This document shows positions 20,221 through 29,717 of a stretch of DNA of 64,000 nt, one piece after another (the first letter of the stretch is position 1; the number at the start of each line of letters is the position of its first letter). The stretch lies in the NCBI GenBank assembly GCA_964023275.1, contig OZ029921.1:11165806-11229805 (forward strand). The letters run 5' to 3'. Source of the DNA: Norana najaformis. Taxonomy: Eukaryota; Annelida; Clitellata; Crassiclitellata; Hormogastridae. Under the pieces are notes generated by a model that saw nothing but the letters and a program-made list of their open reading frames with translations, had not been told where the DNA came from and did not search any database. The translations under genes and the position numbers were made by a program.

Positions 20221-20282
20221 GCATTATTATTATTTACCAACAGTAAAGTATAGAGTAATTGCGCTTGACTTTGCTGTTGTTG

Positions 20283-20286
<4 letters not shown>

Positions 20287-20331
<45 letters not shown>
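20287..20331. repeat. (TTA)n microsatellite
   Basis: Fifteen TTA units, just inside the left inverted repeat. Confidence 0.95.
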
Positions 20332-20332
<1 letters not shown>

Positions 20333-21009
20333 ATAAATTTATAAGGGAGAGTCATAACTAGTTTCGGATCCACAAATTTACGAAGCCGTAGATTACTTAT
20401 GCTTAACTGTCAAAAAAAATGACAATTTGTTTTGTAAAATATTTGTCAGTTTTGTCGCAATAATTTTTTGCTTCTTTTAATAGTTGAGACTAGAAGATCC
20501 AAGATCACTTTTTTGCCCATATTTGTACCTTTTCATAGTTGTCAGCATGTTCTGAGAATATTTTCTTTTGACGTTTTCGGTTATTCCAATTACTTTTAAA
20601 TCTCTTTTCCAGACTCACAATCAGCCATATTACGATGCTAAACAGTGGTCTATAACATTGTGAGTGGCATCGCAGAAGGACAAACGCCTCAGTTGAGGCC
20701 GTGCCTCCCTTTGCTCTTATTTAGTTGCTCATTAAAAAATTGACCTATAATTTGGAGACCGGGCTCCTGGGGCCAAGGGTTCAGTTGGAAAGGTGTATCC
20801 GTTGGAGAGCCAAAACTGGAACGCTTTGACCTTAAATACTCCTTGCGACCACGAGCACATGACCGTATTATTCCCCCGGTGACAATCTAATGCGCAAAAC
20901 TTGTATGACTAGGATGTTATATACTTAGTGGAACTATACGATTTTATATTTTTCCTCGTGTAACAAGCACACCAATGTACGATTAGCTGCTGATTTTCTA
21001 ATAAATAAT

Positions 21010-21047
21010 ATACTTACTTACTTACTTGCTTGCTTACTTACTTACTC
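21010..21047. repeat. (CTTA)n microsatellite
   Basis: CTTA/CTTG tetranucleotide repeats. Confidence 0.9.
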
Positions 21048-22352
21048 AGTGTTACGAGTATTCAATGTCACTCGTTCACTAAAACTTTGCTTAAATCCCT
21101 CCTCTAAGTAGTAGTGTATTAGGTCTTGCTATTTGTAATAACCTCTCAACGGTGCTTTAATATGGCGTGTCATACGGTAAGTTAGATGTTCCTCTAGAGC
21201 TGCATTAGGTCGAACAATTTGAGTTTTCAAAGGAAGACTGTTCGAGGAAGAGGGTCAAATGCATGAAAAAGCGCGCCGTACATAAGGCAACCATCAAACT
21301 GAATACACAACTTATTGAACCTGATTTACTATACTCGATTTACAGTAGGCATGTAGGCCTACGTTTGCTAAAATATTGCTCATGTCACTTATTTGAAGGT
21401 TATTGATGTCATGTAGGTAATGGAACAGACGATATCAAGCAGCGGTCTTGCCAAGTCTTTAATTAGTGTTGTCTACAATGCAACGACTGTGAAGATAATC
21501 CCGTCGCCAATTATAGCCAGAATCAACTCTGTCTTTAATGCAGATTCCGTATACGGTTTGTTTACTTTTTTCTAATTTCATGGACCAAGAGCATGTAGCC
21601 AACTAGTCCTGAAACGCGATAGAAATGACATATATAAAACCGCGTTCAATGCAACACAACAAAAATTACACAATCAAAGTAGTAAAATTAAGCGCAATTA
21701 CTCTTTGTACTTTACTGTTGGTCATCCGCCCAGCAGTAAGGTTTTAAAAATATTGGCGTTTAAGTTTTAATATCCATCATCATGCGTAATTTCTGTTGTG
21801 CTGTGGTTAATATTCATTTTCAAGCTGTTAAGTTTTTACTTTCACTTTTGATGTTGGCTCTCTGATTAAGATGTATAAAACTCCTTAAACTTTCCACTTA
21901 GTGCATACATATCTACTTTCTTAAACATTTAGAAAAATTATGTGCAGCATCATATCTAATTATTCTAGAACTTCTGAAAAAGATATAAAGGAATTACAGT
22001 GCCTACAGCACACTGTCATCGACAGTGATGGGAAGTATTCAAAATACTAGTATTTCAAATACTATTTTAAATACTATCCAAGTATTTTGGACTTGTATTT
22101 GAAATACATTGGAATAACAGTATTTATACTTTTACTTAAAATACTTATTTTGTGTATTTTGCACTTTAAATTATAATGCTGAAATAAATTTTTAAAATAC
22201 TTTATTTTTACATTATAATAACAAAGCAATATTGCATGCATTACGCCTACGTTAATTATTATTGGGCGATAATGATTGGGCTGGACCATTCAAATGTTGG
22301 TACCAGTAATGGCTTTCTAGCGCACCGGAAATAGAAAACCTAAACCATATTA

Positions 22353-24949
22353 CACTGGCCAACACATAATTTGTTGCCTCAAATGTTAGAACTGTTTCTG
22401 GGTATATTTGACCTGCTGATTCCAGAAAAGGCACCAGTTTTCTCCCAGCAGGTCTAGTTTTCGAGATATAGAACATTATGCCATATACCAGTCCTTGCCT
22501 CTGCTCGCCCATAAAACATAAGTCTATAGCTATAATTATGTAGTGCTCAATTTATTATGTGATACACTAAATAAACATAATAATACAAATACTTAAAAGA
22601 AAATGGTAGTACCTGAAACTGTACTTATATGATACCAAACAGAACAAGTTTGTTATAAAAATTTCAAGTCATTCGACACCGAAGATGCTCCTTTTGTACG
22701 ATTTCCGAGTGTGGCATCTGCCGGAACAATCGCGCATAATATTCCAGCAATAGTCTGCCATCATGTGTGCATCCCATCTTCCTTGATATCGATTTTCCAT
22801 TGTTTTGATGTCTTGGTGAAATCTTTCACCTTGCTCTTCGCTGAAGTCACCAAGATTCTCTGGAAAGCGATCTAAGTGACTGTGGAGATAATGGACTTTA
22901 ATGCTCATGTTGCAGCCAAGCTTGTTGAAATGAAGAAGCATATCCTCTACTAGCTGTGCATAATTGTCTGCCTTCTTGTTGCCAAGAAAATGTTTAGTTA
23001 CAAGAACAAAGGAAGACCAGGCACAAGATTCGATTTCATTCATTGATGGTATGAAAAGTGGGTCATTCATAAGTTGCCTGATCTGTGGACCATCGAAGAT
23101 TCCAGCCTTCAATTTTTCCATTGTAATTCCTGGTAACTTGTGTACTATGTATTCGAAGCATGAACCTTCTTTATTCAAAGCCCTGACAAATTGTTTCATC
23201 AGGCCTAGCTTTATATGTAGTGGTAGCAGTATGATCCTATCTCGTGCCACCAAAGATTCCTTGATTACATTTTGAGCTCCAACCACCATGTCTTTCCTCG
23301 AAGGCCAATCTTTTCTTGTCCAATGTTCATGCTTGGCTCTACTGTCCCAAAGACACAAAAAGCAGGGATACTTTGTGTAGCCACTTTGTTGACCAAGGAG
23401 GAAATTTACCATCTTCAAGTCTACACAAATTACCCATTGATGTTCTTTGTATTTTATCTTTTCCAGTACTAAAGAGATGGCATTGTACTCTTCTTTCATC
23501 CTGGTGGAGTGACCGATTGGAATAGAACCAAATTTGTTGCCGTTATTTAAAAGCACACATTTCAGACTACGTTTTGAACTGTCGATAAAAAGACGCCACT
23601 CATCTGGGCTGTAATCCGACAGACCAATTTTCTTCAATAAGTTGCTGATGTCATTACAGAATACTAGGTTGTTGTCTTCGGTAAAGAATGGCAGCAAATC
23701 CTTTTCTCTGTTTCTATAAATTGTAATTTTCGTTCCAGGCTGAAGTGCATTCTTTTCCTTTAGTCTGGACGCAAGCAATTCAGAGGACTCTTTGGAAAGA
23801 TTTAAGTCCCTGATCAGATCACTCAACTCTTTTTGGTCAAAACGTTCACTGTGTGAAGTTGATTGGAAATCACTGTCACTGCCCCCACTTTCTTCACTTT
23901 CGTCATCTTGTCCGATATTGGACATGCAAGTCTCATCGTCTGAGAGCTGAGGTAGTTCGCGAAAAGGTGGAACTGGTACAATATCCGAATGCGGAACAGG
24001 TCTCCTGGCTGAAGGTATATCAGGGTAAGACAACTTGTGACGATTATTTCGATTGATGCCTATGATATTAACCATACAAAAGTAACAGTCGTCGAAGTGG
24101 TTTATCTGTTCCCTCCAAACCATCGGTACACCAAATTTCAGGCAGCTTCTCTTTTCAATTGTCCAGTGGCGCAATTGTTCAATACAAGTTTTGCATACTG
24201 TATGAGGAGCCCATTGCTTATCTTGATCTCCAAGTTTGACACCAAAATAACCTACATATGCTCTTTTTACAAACTCAGAAATCGGTTTCCTGTTTGCTTT
24301 TAGTGTGTATTCCCCACAAATGTAGCAGAATATGTCTGGATGGTTAATGCAGCTCCGTCTGGAAGTATGGCTAACCTTAAGGATGTTCGCATCTGAGGAA
24401 TTAAATGACTAACCTAAAAATAGTAAGAACATGTAGCTATTTAATGCTCACATTCACAGATTGTTCTTGCGACCAACTCTTAATATGCCCTAAGATGACT
24501 GCGGCTGCTCTAGCTTTCAGAAGGCGGTTTATATAGGCTATAAATGCTGACTTCAGCATAATCTATTTACATAGTTCGAAACCATGAAACGCTGTATAAG
24601 CACAAATAAATTCTAAATGAGGCCATGGTAGGCTACGGAATAGTTATTTCGTTGAATCAGCAATATCTCAGCACGCGGCAAGATATGCTGATTTTACATT
24701 ATAAGGCATTATATGAATCAGCAAGAATTATAATTAGCCATAAATAAAGCTTATTATGACATTTTAGTTTTGCCAAAGACATCGTTTAAAGAGTGGACTG
24801 GGTTTTCTTTACAAAATCGACGATATCTCAGAAACTAGACCTGATGCACTCAATCCAATGACATTTTCTGAATCAGCGCCCAAAATTACCCCAAGAACAG
24901 GTCTAAAACCGAAGGCAACAAGAAAAAAAATTTTTTCTGTTGGCCAGTG
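22353..24949 (-). mobile_element. CACTG-ended DNA transposon with TTA target duplication, apparently whole
   Basis: The left end CACTGGCCAACA and right end TGTTGGCCAGTG are inverted copies. Further inverted blocks extend about 120 bp inwards (TTGCCT, CTGTT(C/T)T(G/T)GGG, CAGGTCTAGTTT, GAGATAT). TTA flanks both sides (22350-22352 and 24950-24952). One long gene fills the minus strand. CACTR ends and a 3-bp duplication recall the EnSpm/CACTA (CMC) group, but the superfamily is an inference. Inserted into a hAT element. Confidence 0.85.
22669..24408 (-). CDS. Transposase-like protein of the CACTG element, last coding exon
   Basis: Open for about 579 codons from a splice-acceptor-like TTTTTAGGTTAG just above 24408 to TGA at 22669. 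There is no ATG near the start, so at least one upstream exon is expected. N-terminal Cys pairs (FCYICGEY; VCKTCIEQLRHW; CYFCMVN) suggest a zinc-binding head. An acidic Ser-rich stretch follows (residues ~135-170), then the core: PIGHSTRMKEEYNAI, WVICVDLKMVNFLLG, CFLCLWDSRAKHEHW, LPLHIKLGLMKQFV, and FSEEQGERFHQDIKTMENRY. A carboxylate set (D in CVDLK, E in EEQGE) fits a DDE/RNase-H type enzyme, though not proven. I recognise this protein as one that recurs almost unchanged in unrelated animals. No disabling change was seen. Confidence 0.8.
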   Translation of the reverse strand, partial: SFNSSDANILKVSHTSRRSCINHPDIFCYICGEYTLKANRKPISEFVKRAYVGYFGVKLGDQDKQWAPHTVCKTCIEQLRHWTIEKRSCLKFGVPMVWREQINHFDDCYFCMVNIIGINRNNRHKLSYPDIPSARRPVPHSDIVPVPPFRELPQLSDDETCMSNIGQDDESEESGGSDSDFQSTSHSERFDQKELSDLIRDLNLSKESSELLASRLKEKNALQPGTKITIYRNREKDLLPFFTEDNNLVFCNDISNLLKKIGLSDYSPDEWRLFIDSSKRSLKCVLLNNGNKFGSIPIGHSTRMKEEYNAISLVLEKIKYKEHQWVICVDLKMVNFLLGQQSGYTKYPCFLCLWDSRAKHEHWTRKDWPSRKDMVVGAQNVIKESLVARDRIILLPLHIKLGLMKQFVRALNKEGSCFEYIVHKLPGITMEKLKAGIFDGPQIRQLMNDPLFIPSMNEIESCAWSSFVLVTKHFLGNKKADNYAQLVEDMLLHFNKLGCNMSIKVHYLHSHLDRFPENLGDFSEEQGERFHQDIKTMENRYQGRWDAHMMADYCWNIMRDCSGRCHTRKSYKRSIFGVE

Positions 24950-24964
24950 TTATGTTTGGCGTGA

Positions 24965-25143
24965 CTCGTGAACAGTGGTGGATTGCAAGGAAGCACATGT
25001 TTTACCAGCTATTTTAGATGGCCAGTTTTTTCTGTTGTTAAACAAAATGATAAAAACGTTTCTGTTAAGTGTCAGTTTTGTCCAAACAAATTGCTGAGTG
25101 CACGAACTGATGCTATATCGAACTTATTGAAACATCTGAAGGT
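24965..25143 (+). pseudogene. hAT transposase exon with BED zinc finger
   Basis: Frame 24968-25174 reads SVVKQNDKNVSVKCQFC, then NKLLSARTDAISNLLKHL, the C-x2-C...H BED pattern. GTAAG at about 25141 could be a splice donor. The rest of the transposase is not present downstream. Confidence 0.65.
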
Positions 25144-25947
25144 AAGAAATTTTACCACGTATTTAGTTGGATAACTGCGAAAGAGATCATGAGCTAACTT
25201 ACAACAAATTGAGTTAAGGCAAGGCAATAATGTTGTCAGCACCACGTGAAAAGCGCATAAGGGCACCACTAATTTCTCCATTTCAGTCTGCATACCGCAA
25301 ATTTCATTCAACAGAATCTGCCCTGCTTGCTGTTCATAACGACATCATGTGCTCCATTGATAAGGGTAAAGAGACAGCACTTGTTCTCCTTGATTTGTCT
25401 GCTGCTTTTGATACAGTCGACCACTCTCTCCTTTTGCATCGTCTTCAGCACTGGTTTGGGGTCTCTGGTCCTGCACTACACTGGTTTGCTACTTACCTCA
25501 GCCCTCGCACTCAGTCGGTATATTTAAATGGACATTATTCAGCTAGTGCATCGTTGACTTGTGGCGTTCCGTAGGGTTCTGTACTTGGTCCTCTTTTGTT
25601 TACATTATACACTACACCTCTTGGTACTCTGCTAGACAATCATTCACTGGGATATCATTCTATGCTGATGATACCAAGATCTACATCTCATTTGACGGTT
25701 TGTCATGTCACTCGTCTGTGCAGCTGTTGTCTGATGCCTTTGAAGAGCTGCAGTCTTGGATGGCGGCTTGACCCCTCGAAGATTGAATTTCTACTACTTG
25801 GCACTCCTCAGCAACTTGAGAAATTCGAATGGCTTAAATCCGTAAAACTGGGTGATTCACTCATTGAGTTGACTGATACTGTTCGTGACTTGGGTGTTGT
25901 TTTTGATTCTATTTTGTCTCTCACAGACTATGTAAATGGTATTTGTA

Positions 25948-28217
25948 TGGCGTTCTCGGTCGGGCTAACTGTCCACGGGGTGGGGGTACTCCAGGCCAGT
26001 TCTACGCTCAGAGCCACCCGCCTCACTGCCTCTTGTATTTTCACTGTAAAATAGCCTCTCCGTATCGTCCCTGCCCGTATCGTTCGTTCTCTCTAAGGAA
26101 GTTTCAGGATGGGCCGCTTCCTTAAGAGAATCAACACTGTAGCACTCGGTCTCGGGATCCGACGCTGCCTCTTCCGCGGTCACCGGATGGGCAACGTCCT
26201 GAGGATAGCCTTTACTCGGAACAGGGTTCGTTCCTTTACCGGCAATAGTCGTTCCCTTTCTGCGTAAGGACTTTCTTGTAACCACCATTTTACATCTCGA
26301 AACTCGCCCGCTATCGCCAATATTCTGAAACACCAGTCGTTTTCTCGGTTCCAGGGATACGTCACGACGAGCCTCCGCGTCCTTTCCATTATCACCTATC
26401 TCACGCTCCATCTCCGTGTAGAGTACTTCCGGAGTTTCGGTTCCAGGTCTCTGTGTTGGCCTTTATCGACCAACACTGCTTCAGGGGATAGGATACCCAT
26501 ATGGAACACTCAAGAGAAGGTCCCCTCTCTAACCTTCTGTAAAACACACGGACCTTCGTACCGACCTACGCTCGAGGGGCCCTTCTCCGCACTTCAGTCA
26601 GTCCTCTGATCAGTGTGTGGCGAAAAGCACATAGAGGAGTCGGTATCTTCCGTGTCGACTCCGGTAACCGGCCCGGACTATGATGTACCGGGTATTTCTT
26701 GGTCTGCGTTAGTTTTCGGTCCCTTACGTACCGGGACTTTTCTTGGTCTGCGTTATGATCCGGTCTCTTCCCCGTATCTCTTCCTGCCGTCTGCCTTTCG
26801 ACCGGGAGAACCGCAGCCGCGTCTTTCCCCGAGTTTCGCACAACCGGTTATCTTCCAACTATCGTGACTTACTCAGACCGTCTCGCGACTTCCTAACAGG
26901 GTGGACCCGAGCTCTGCTGGACCAACGGAGCCAGACAGAAATCAAACAGATTGATTTGCTTTGGTTGCGACTTCCTCAGGAGCGCACGGGCGAGTATTAC
27001 GGCACCAGTTATCTCTTACGGCAAATGCTACCCCTTGGATTCACACAGACCTGTCGCCGCATCTTTCCCCGAGCTTCGCCCAGCCTCTATCTTCCAACTA
27101 TCGTGACTTACTCAGACCGTCTCGCCTTCCCAACAGGGTGGGCCCGAGCCCTGCTGGATCAACGGACCCAGTCAGAAATCAGACAGATTGGTTCGTAACT
27201 GCTGCGACGTTCTCAGGGGCGCACTGACCATATTTTCTCGTACGGGGTCTATGAGGTAGCTTCCGTAACTTTTCCACTCGTTTTTACACAGACCTGTTTT
27301 ATCTGATACTTGCGGACTATTGGGGTAGGCTTCCCGATGCCACCCCGTTATTTGACACAGACCTGTACCTATTTCTCACGAACGGGGTCTCTCCCCGGGT
27401 TCTGTCCAACTTCAACGTCCACCGTCGTGCTTCAGACCCCATCGCGATCTACGGCAGAGTGGGCCATCGCTCTACCGGATCCGCGCCGTTAGCCCGAAAC
27501 CAGACAGTGATTGTCTCGGTAGTCCCGCCGGGAGCGCACAGATTAGCCTTCTTCCAGGACTTTCCCGTCCGTATATTTTTACCGTAACCGTATCGAACAC
27601 GGTCTTCTCCGGACGTCAACCTCGTCCGTATATTTGCATCGTAACCGTATCGAACACGGGCTTCTCCGGACGTCAACCTCGTCCGTATATATCTGTATAC
27701 GCTCAAAAACACTCCGACTCGTACCCGTGAAGGCTCGCAACCATCCTTCACTCTGTTTTCAGAAGGCCCGCATCGCTCCTTCTGTATGTACTGTCCTATA
27801 TGTGAAGGCACGCTACCATCCTTCACAGCATAGGCATTGCAGCAAGCGACATCTTTTATTCAAGCCCCTTTTTCCTGTTTACGCCGGGTTACTTATATAC
27901 TAGCACGCTAGATAAAATGTAAATAAAGGTGTCCAACTTTTACCGATTACTTGCCTTAAAACAAATATTTTAGGGCCTATAAATTTCGACAATTTTGTGC
28001 GTTACTTTAATAAAATTACACTAAGAATTTTCCACGACCTAATTATTAAGCTATTCTTAGATTTAGCTTAAATTTAATAAAAATTAATTTATAAAAATCC
28101 TATGCAGCTAACGCGTCCGAACCGGGCACACAATCGCAGCACTCAGCGGCTACCTAAAGCGCGTCATAGCTACTCCTGCCTCTTTCCCGGCAGACATGCA
28201 TTGTGGCCGATCCGCCA
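25948..28217 (+). mobile_element. R1: 2.27-kb non-coding repeat element, copy 1
   Basis: Begins TGGCGTTCTCGGTCGGG and ends CCGATCCGCCA (inverted TGGCGGATCGG), short imperfect inverted ends. An 8-bp flank is duplicated with one mismatch (TATTTGTA 25940-25947, CATTTGTA 28218-28225). A second copy exists at 34217-42837. It is rich in pyrimidine on the plus strand, has ~240-bp internal repeats, and no convincing coding frame. Probably a non-autonomous DNA transposon using an 8-bp duplication; the superfamily is unknown. Confidence 0.75.
26821..27300. repeat. ~240-bp internal tandem repeats of R1
   Basis: TCTTTCCCCGAG(T/C)TTCGC starts units at about 26821 and 27062. Each continues through CTTCCAACTATCGTGACTTA and AGACCGTCTCGC. 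A decayed third unit lies near 27400. Confidence 0.8.
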
Positions 28218-28880
28218 CATTTGTAAGTCATCATACATGTATATTCGTGACATACGCAGAATTAGGTATTATGTCCCCATGTCTTCCAGAATATCCTTAG
28301 CTAACGCATTGGTCTCCAGTCGCTTTGACTATTGTGACTCCATTCTTGTTGGTATCACTAAGTCAAACATGCAGAAACTCCAAAGAGTTCAGAACTCCTT
28401 GGCTAGAGCCATAACAAATACTTCTAAATATGAGCATATAACCCCTGTGCTTAAATCTTTACTTTGGCTTCCTGTTCAGGAAAGAATTTGTTTCAAATTA
28501 GGATTTACAGTTTATAAAACATTGAACTACGGCCAACCACATTACTTTAAATCAGTCCTTATTCCCCAGTCTTACCATTATTCTGTAAGGTCATCTGATT
28601 GCTTTCTCTGGTCATACCTTGGACTAGAACTGTTCTGGGTAAACGGGCTTTTTCGGTTGCTGGACCAAAATTCTGGTATTCCCTCCCTGTGTCTGTTCGT
28701 TCTGCTCAGTCGCTTCTGTCATTTCGTTCTCAACTTAAAACTTACCTGTTTCAAATTGTTTATCCGCCATAGGCTGCCTGTGTCTTGTTGACTGACCTTC
28801 TGGATATCGACCTGATTGTGGCTTGGTTTTGGTGTGCCATCGGTTGATGCCTTGTGCATTAGACACCGGCGCATTAGAAG

Positions 28881-28910
28881 TTGCTATTTATTTATTTATT
28901 TATTTATTTA

Positions 28911-28942
<32 letters not shown>
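28881..28942. repeat. (TTTA)n then (ATT)n microsatellite between two LINE tails
   Basis: TTTA tetramers then ATT trimers. The 3' tail of the plus-strand LINE meets the tail of the minus-strand LINE at 28943. Confidence 0.92.
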
Positions 28943-28943
<1 letters not shown>

Positions 28944-29520
28944 GAAATTTTTTAATGCGCGCGAAGTCGCACAGAAATGCGAATCGGAGGCGCGGATAGT
29001 CAGTCGCCAGGTGAAAAGAGTTAGATATCCAGATGTTTGAAAGCCAGTGAGAAATAGTGAGCTTTCAGGCGTTTATTGAAGGAAGAATAGGAGTTCGAGC
29101 TCCGCAGAAACATTGGTAGACGGTTCCATTCCTTCGGGGCAGCGGTATGGAATGCACGAGAGCCCAGGACAGTTCTGCATTGTGGCTCAGCCAAAAGACC
29201 CATATCTGAAGATCTTAGACTGCGGGGAGTGATGTAAGGAGAGACTATTGACTGAAGGTAGGTAGGAGTGCTCATGGTAAGAGTTTCTATAGGTCATACA
29301 GGCTAGTTTAAATCTTATTCATAATTCCACAGGAAGCCAGTGCAGCTGGCTTAATAGAGCTGAGGAATTTGTGCGAGGAGGTGCGAGCAACACCACACGA
29401 GCCAGGGAATTTTGGATGCGCTGGTCTTTTGAGTTCAAGATTTGAGATATCTGTAATCACCGAGTTGGCATAATCAAGGCATGAACTGCTCCACATTGGC
29501 AAGAATTTCTCTACGCCTTA
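28943..29520 (-). mobile_element. CR1-like LINE 3' fragment
   Basis: On the minus strand, SSCLDYANSVITDISN (the SRLDYCNS-type block), then frame 29021-29275 with TYLQSIVSPYITPRSLRSS, FHTAAPKEWNRLP and FNKRLKAHYFSLAF. This is the C-terminal region after the RT, and the (AAT)n tail is at 28905-28942. Several frame changes. The 200 bp after it (29521-29717) show nothing recognisable. Confidence 0.8.
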
Positions 29521-29717
29521 TAAAAAATTCTTCGAACATGAAGGAAATGTTTTGTCCAGAGGCATTCAATATTCGTCTTCATGGGGAGAGATGTAACTAT
29601 ACCTTTTATCTAGCTAGTGTGCGGGCCTTTAGTTAGCTTAGGCCTACATTAGCTTGTTGATTTGTACTGGTTTGACAATGAACTTGAGATTCATTAATAT
29701 TCTATTTTATTAATAAA

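Larger units (their letters stand above)
18359..20232 (-). mobile_element. RLE-type LINE copy G, 5' part with internal deletion and insertions
   Basis: Closest to copy A. From the right: 5' UTR beginning next to ATT at 20221-20234, N-terminal finger frame (about 19850-19600, with THASDGTIHR-like residues), a linker (ICSDDRPAPNSPEILAGL, 19150-18920), then RT blocks GGIRPIAVGYT and VLVKLDF brought together by an internal deletion. It has no 3' half. An RTE-like LINE tail (18682-18901) and an unrelated AT-rich stretch (about 19170-19400) interrupt it. Confidence 0.8.
20236..21722. mobile_element. Putative non-autonomous DNA element with ~30-bp inverted ends
   Basis: ACCAACAGTAAAGTA-(TA/CAA)-GAGTAATTGCGCTT occurs at 20236-20266 and inverted at about 21690-21722. 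The 1487 bp between contains an ATT repeat, a CTTA repeat and no coding frame. No clear target duplication was found, so it could also be two inverted copies of a shorter repeat. Confidence 0.55.
22023..25200 (+). mobile_element. hAT transposon 5' portion, split by the CACTG element
   Basis: Starts CAGTGATGGGAAGTATTC, a typical hAT terminus, followed by subterminal AATACTATTTCAAATAC words (22030-22160). After the 22353-24949 insertion it continues with a BED-zinc-finger exon (24965-25143). The 3' part is missing where a CR1-like LINE begins at about 25222. Confidence 0.7.
25222..28880 (+). mobile_element. CR1/L2-like LINE split by R1 copy 1
   Basis: Left part 25222-25947: QSAYRKFHSTESALLAVH, motif A VLLDLSAAFDTVDHSLLL, WFATYLSPRTQSVYL, motif B CGVP-stop-GSVLGPLLFT, then frame-shifted motif C and DLGVVFDSILSLTDYVNGIC. 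Right part 28218-28880: HIRDIRRIRYYVP-like sequence, LVSSRFDYCDSILVGI, LKSLLWLPVQERICFKL. The R1 element lies exactly between DYVNGIC and the SSYMYIRDIRR block. The 3' end (CCGGCGCATTAGAAGTTGC) runs into (TTTA)n(ATT)n. 5' truncated, with stops and frameshifts. Confidence 0.85.

Noticed and set aside
25965-26411. Minus-strand 148-codon frame in R1, partly conserved in R1 copy 2 (34345-34587)
   Set aside because: The similarity follows from the shared DNA repeat. The frame has no domain, does not continue in the longer part of R1, and the pyrimidine-rich composition keeps this strand free of stops.
26821-27300. CRISPR-like repeated units
   Set aside because: Units are ~240 bp with no short spacer pattern, in a eukaryotic transposable element.
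27449-27826. Minus-strand frame with repeated NIRTRLTSGE
   Set aside because: The repeat is the translated internal duplication of R1, not a protein repeat with independent support.
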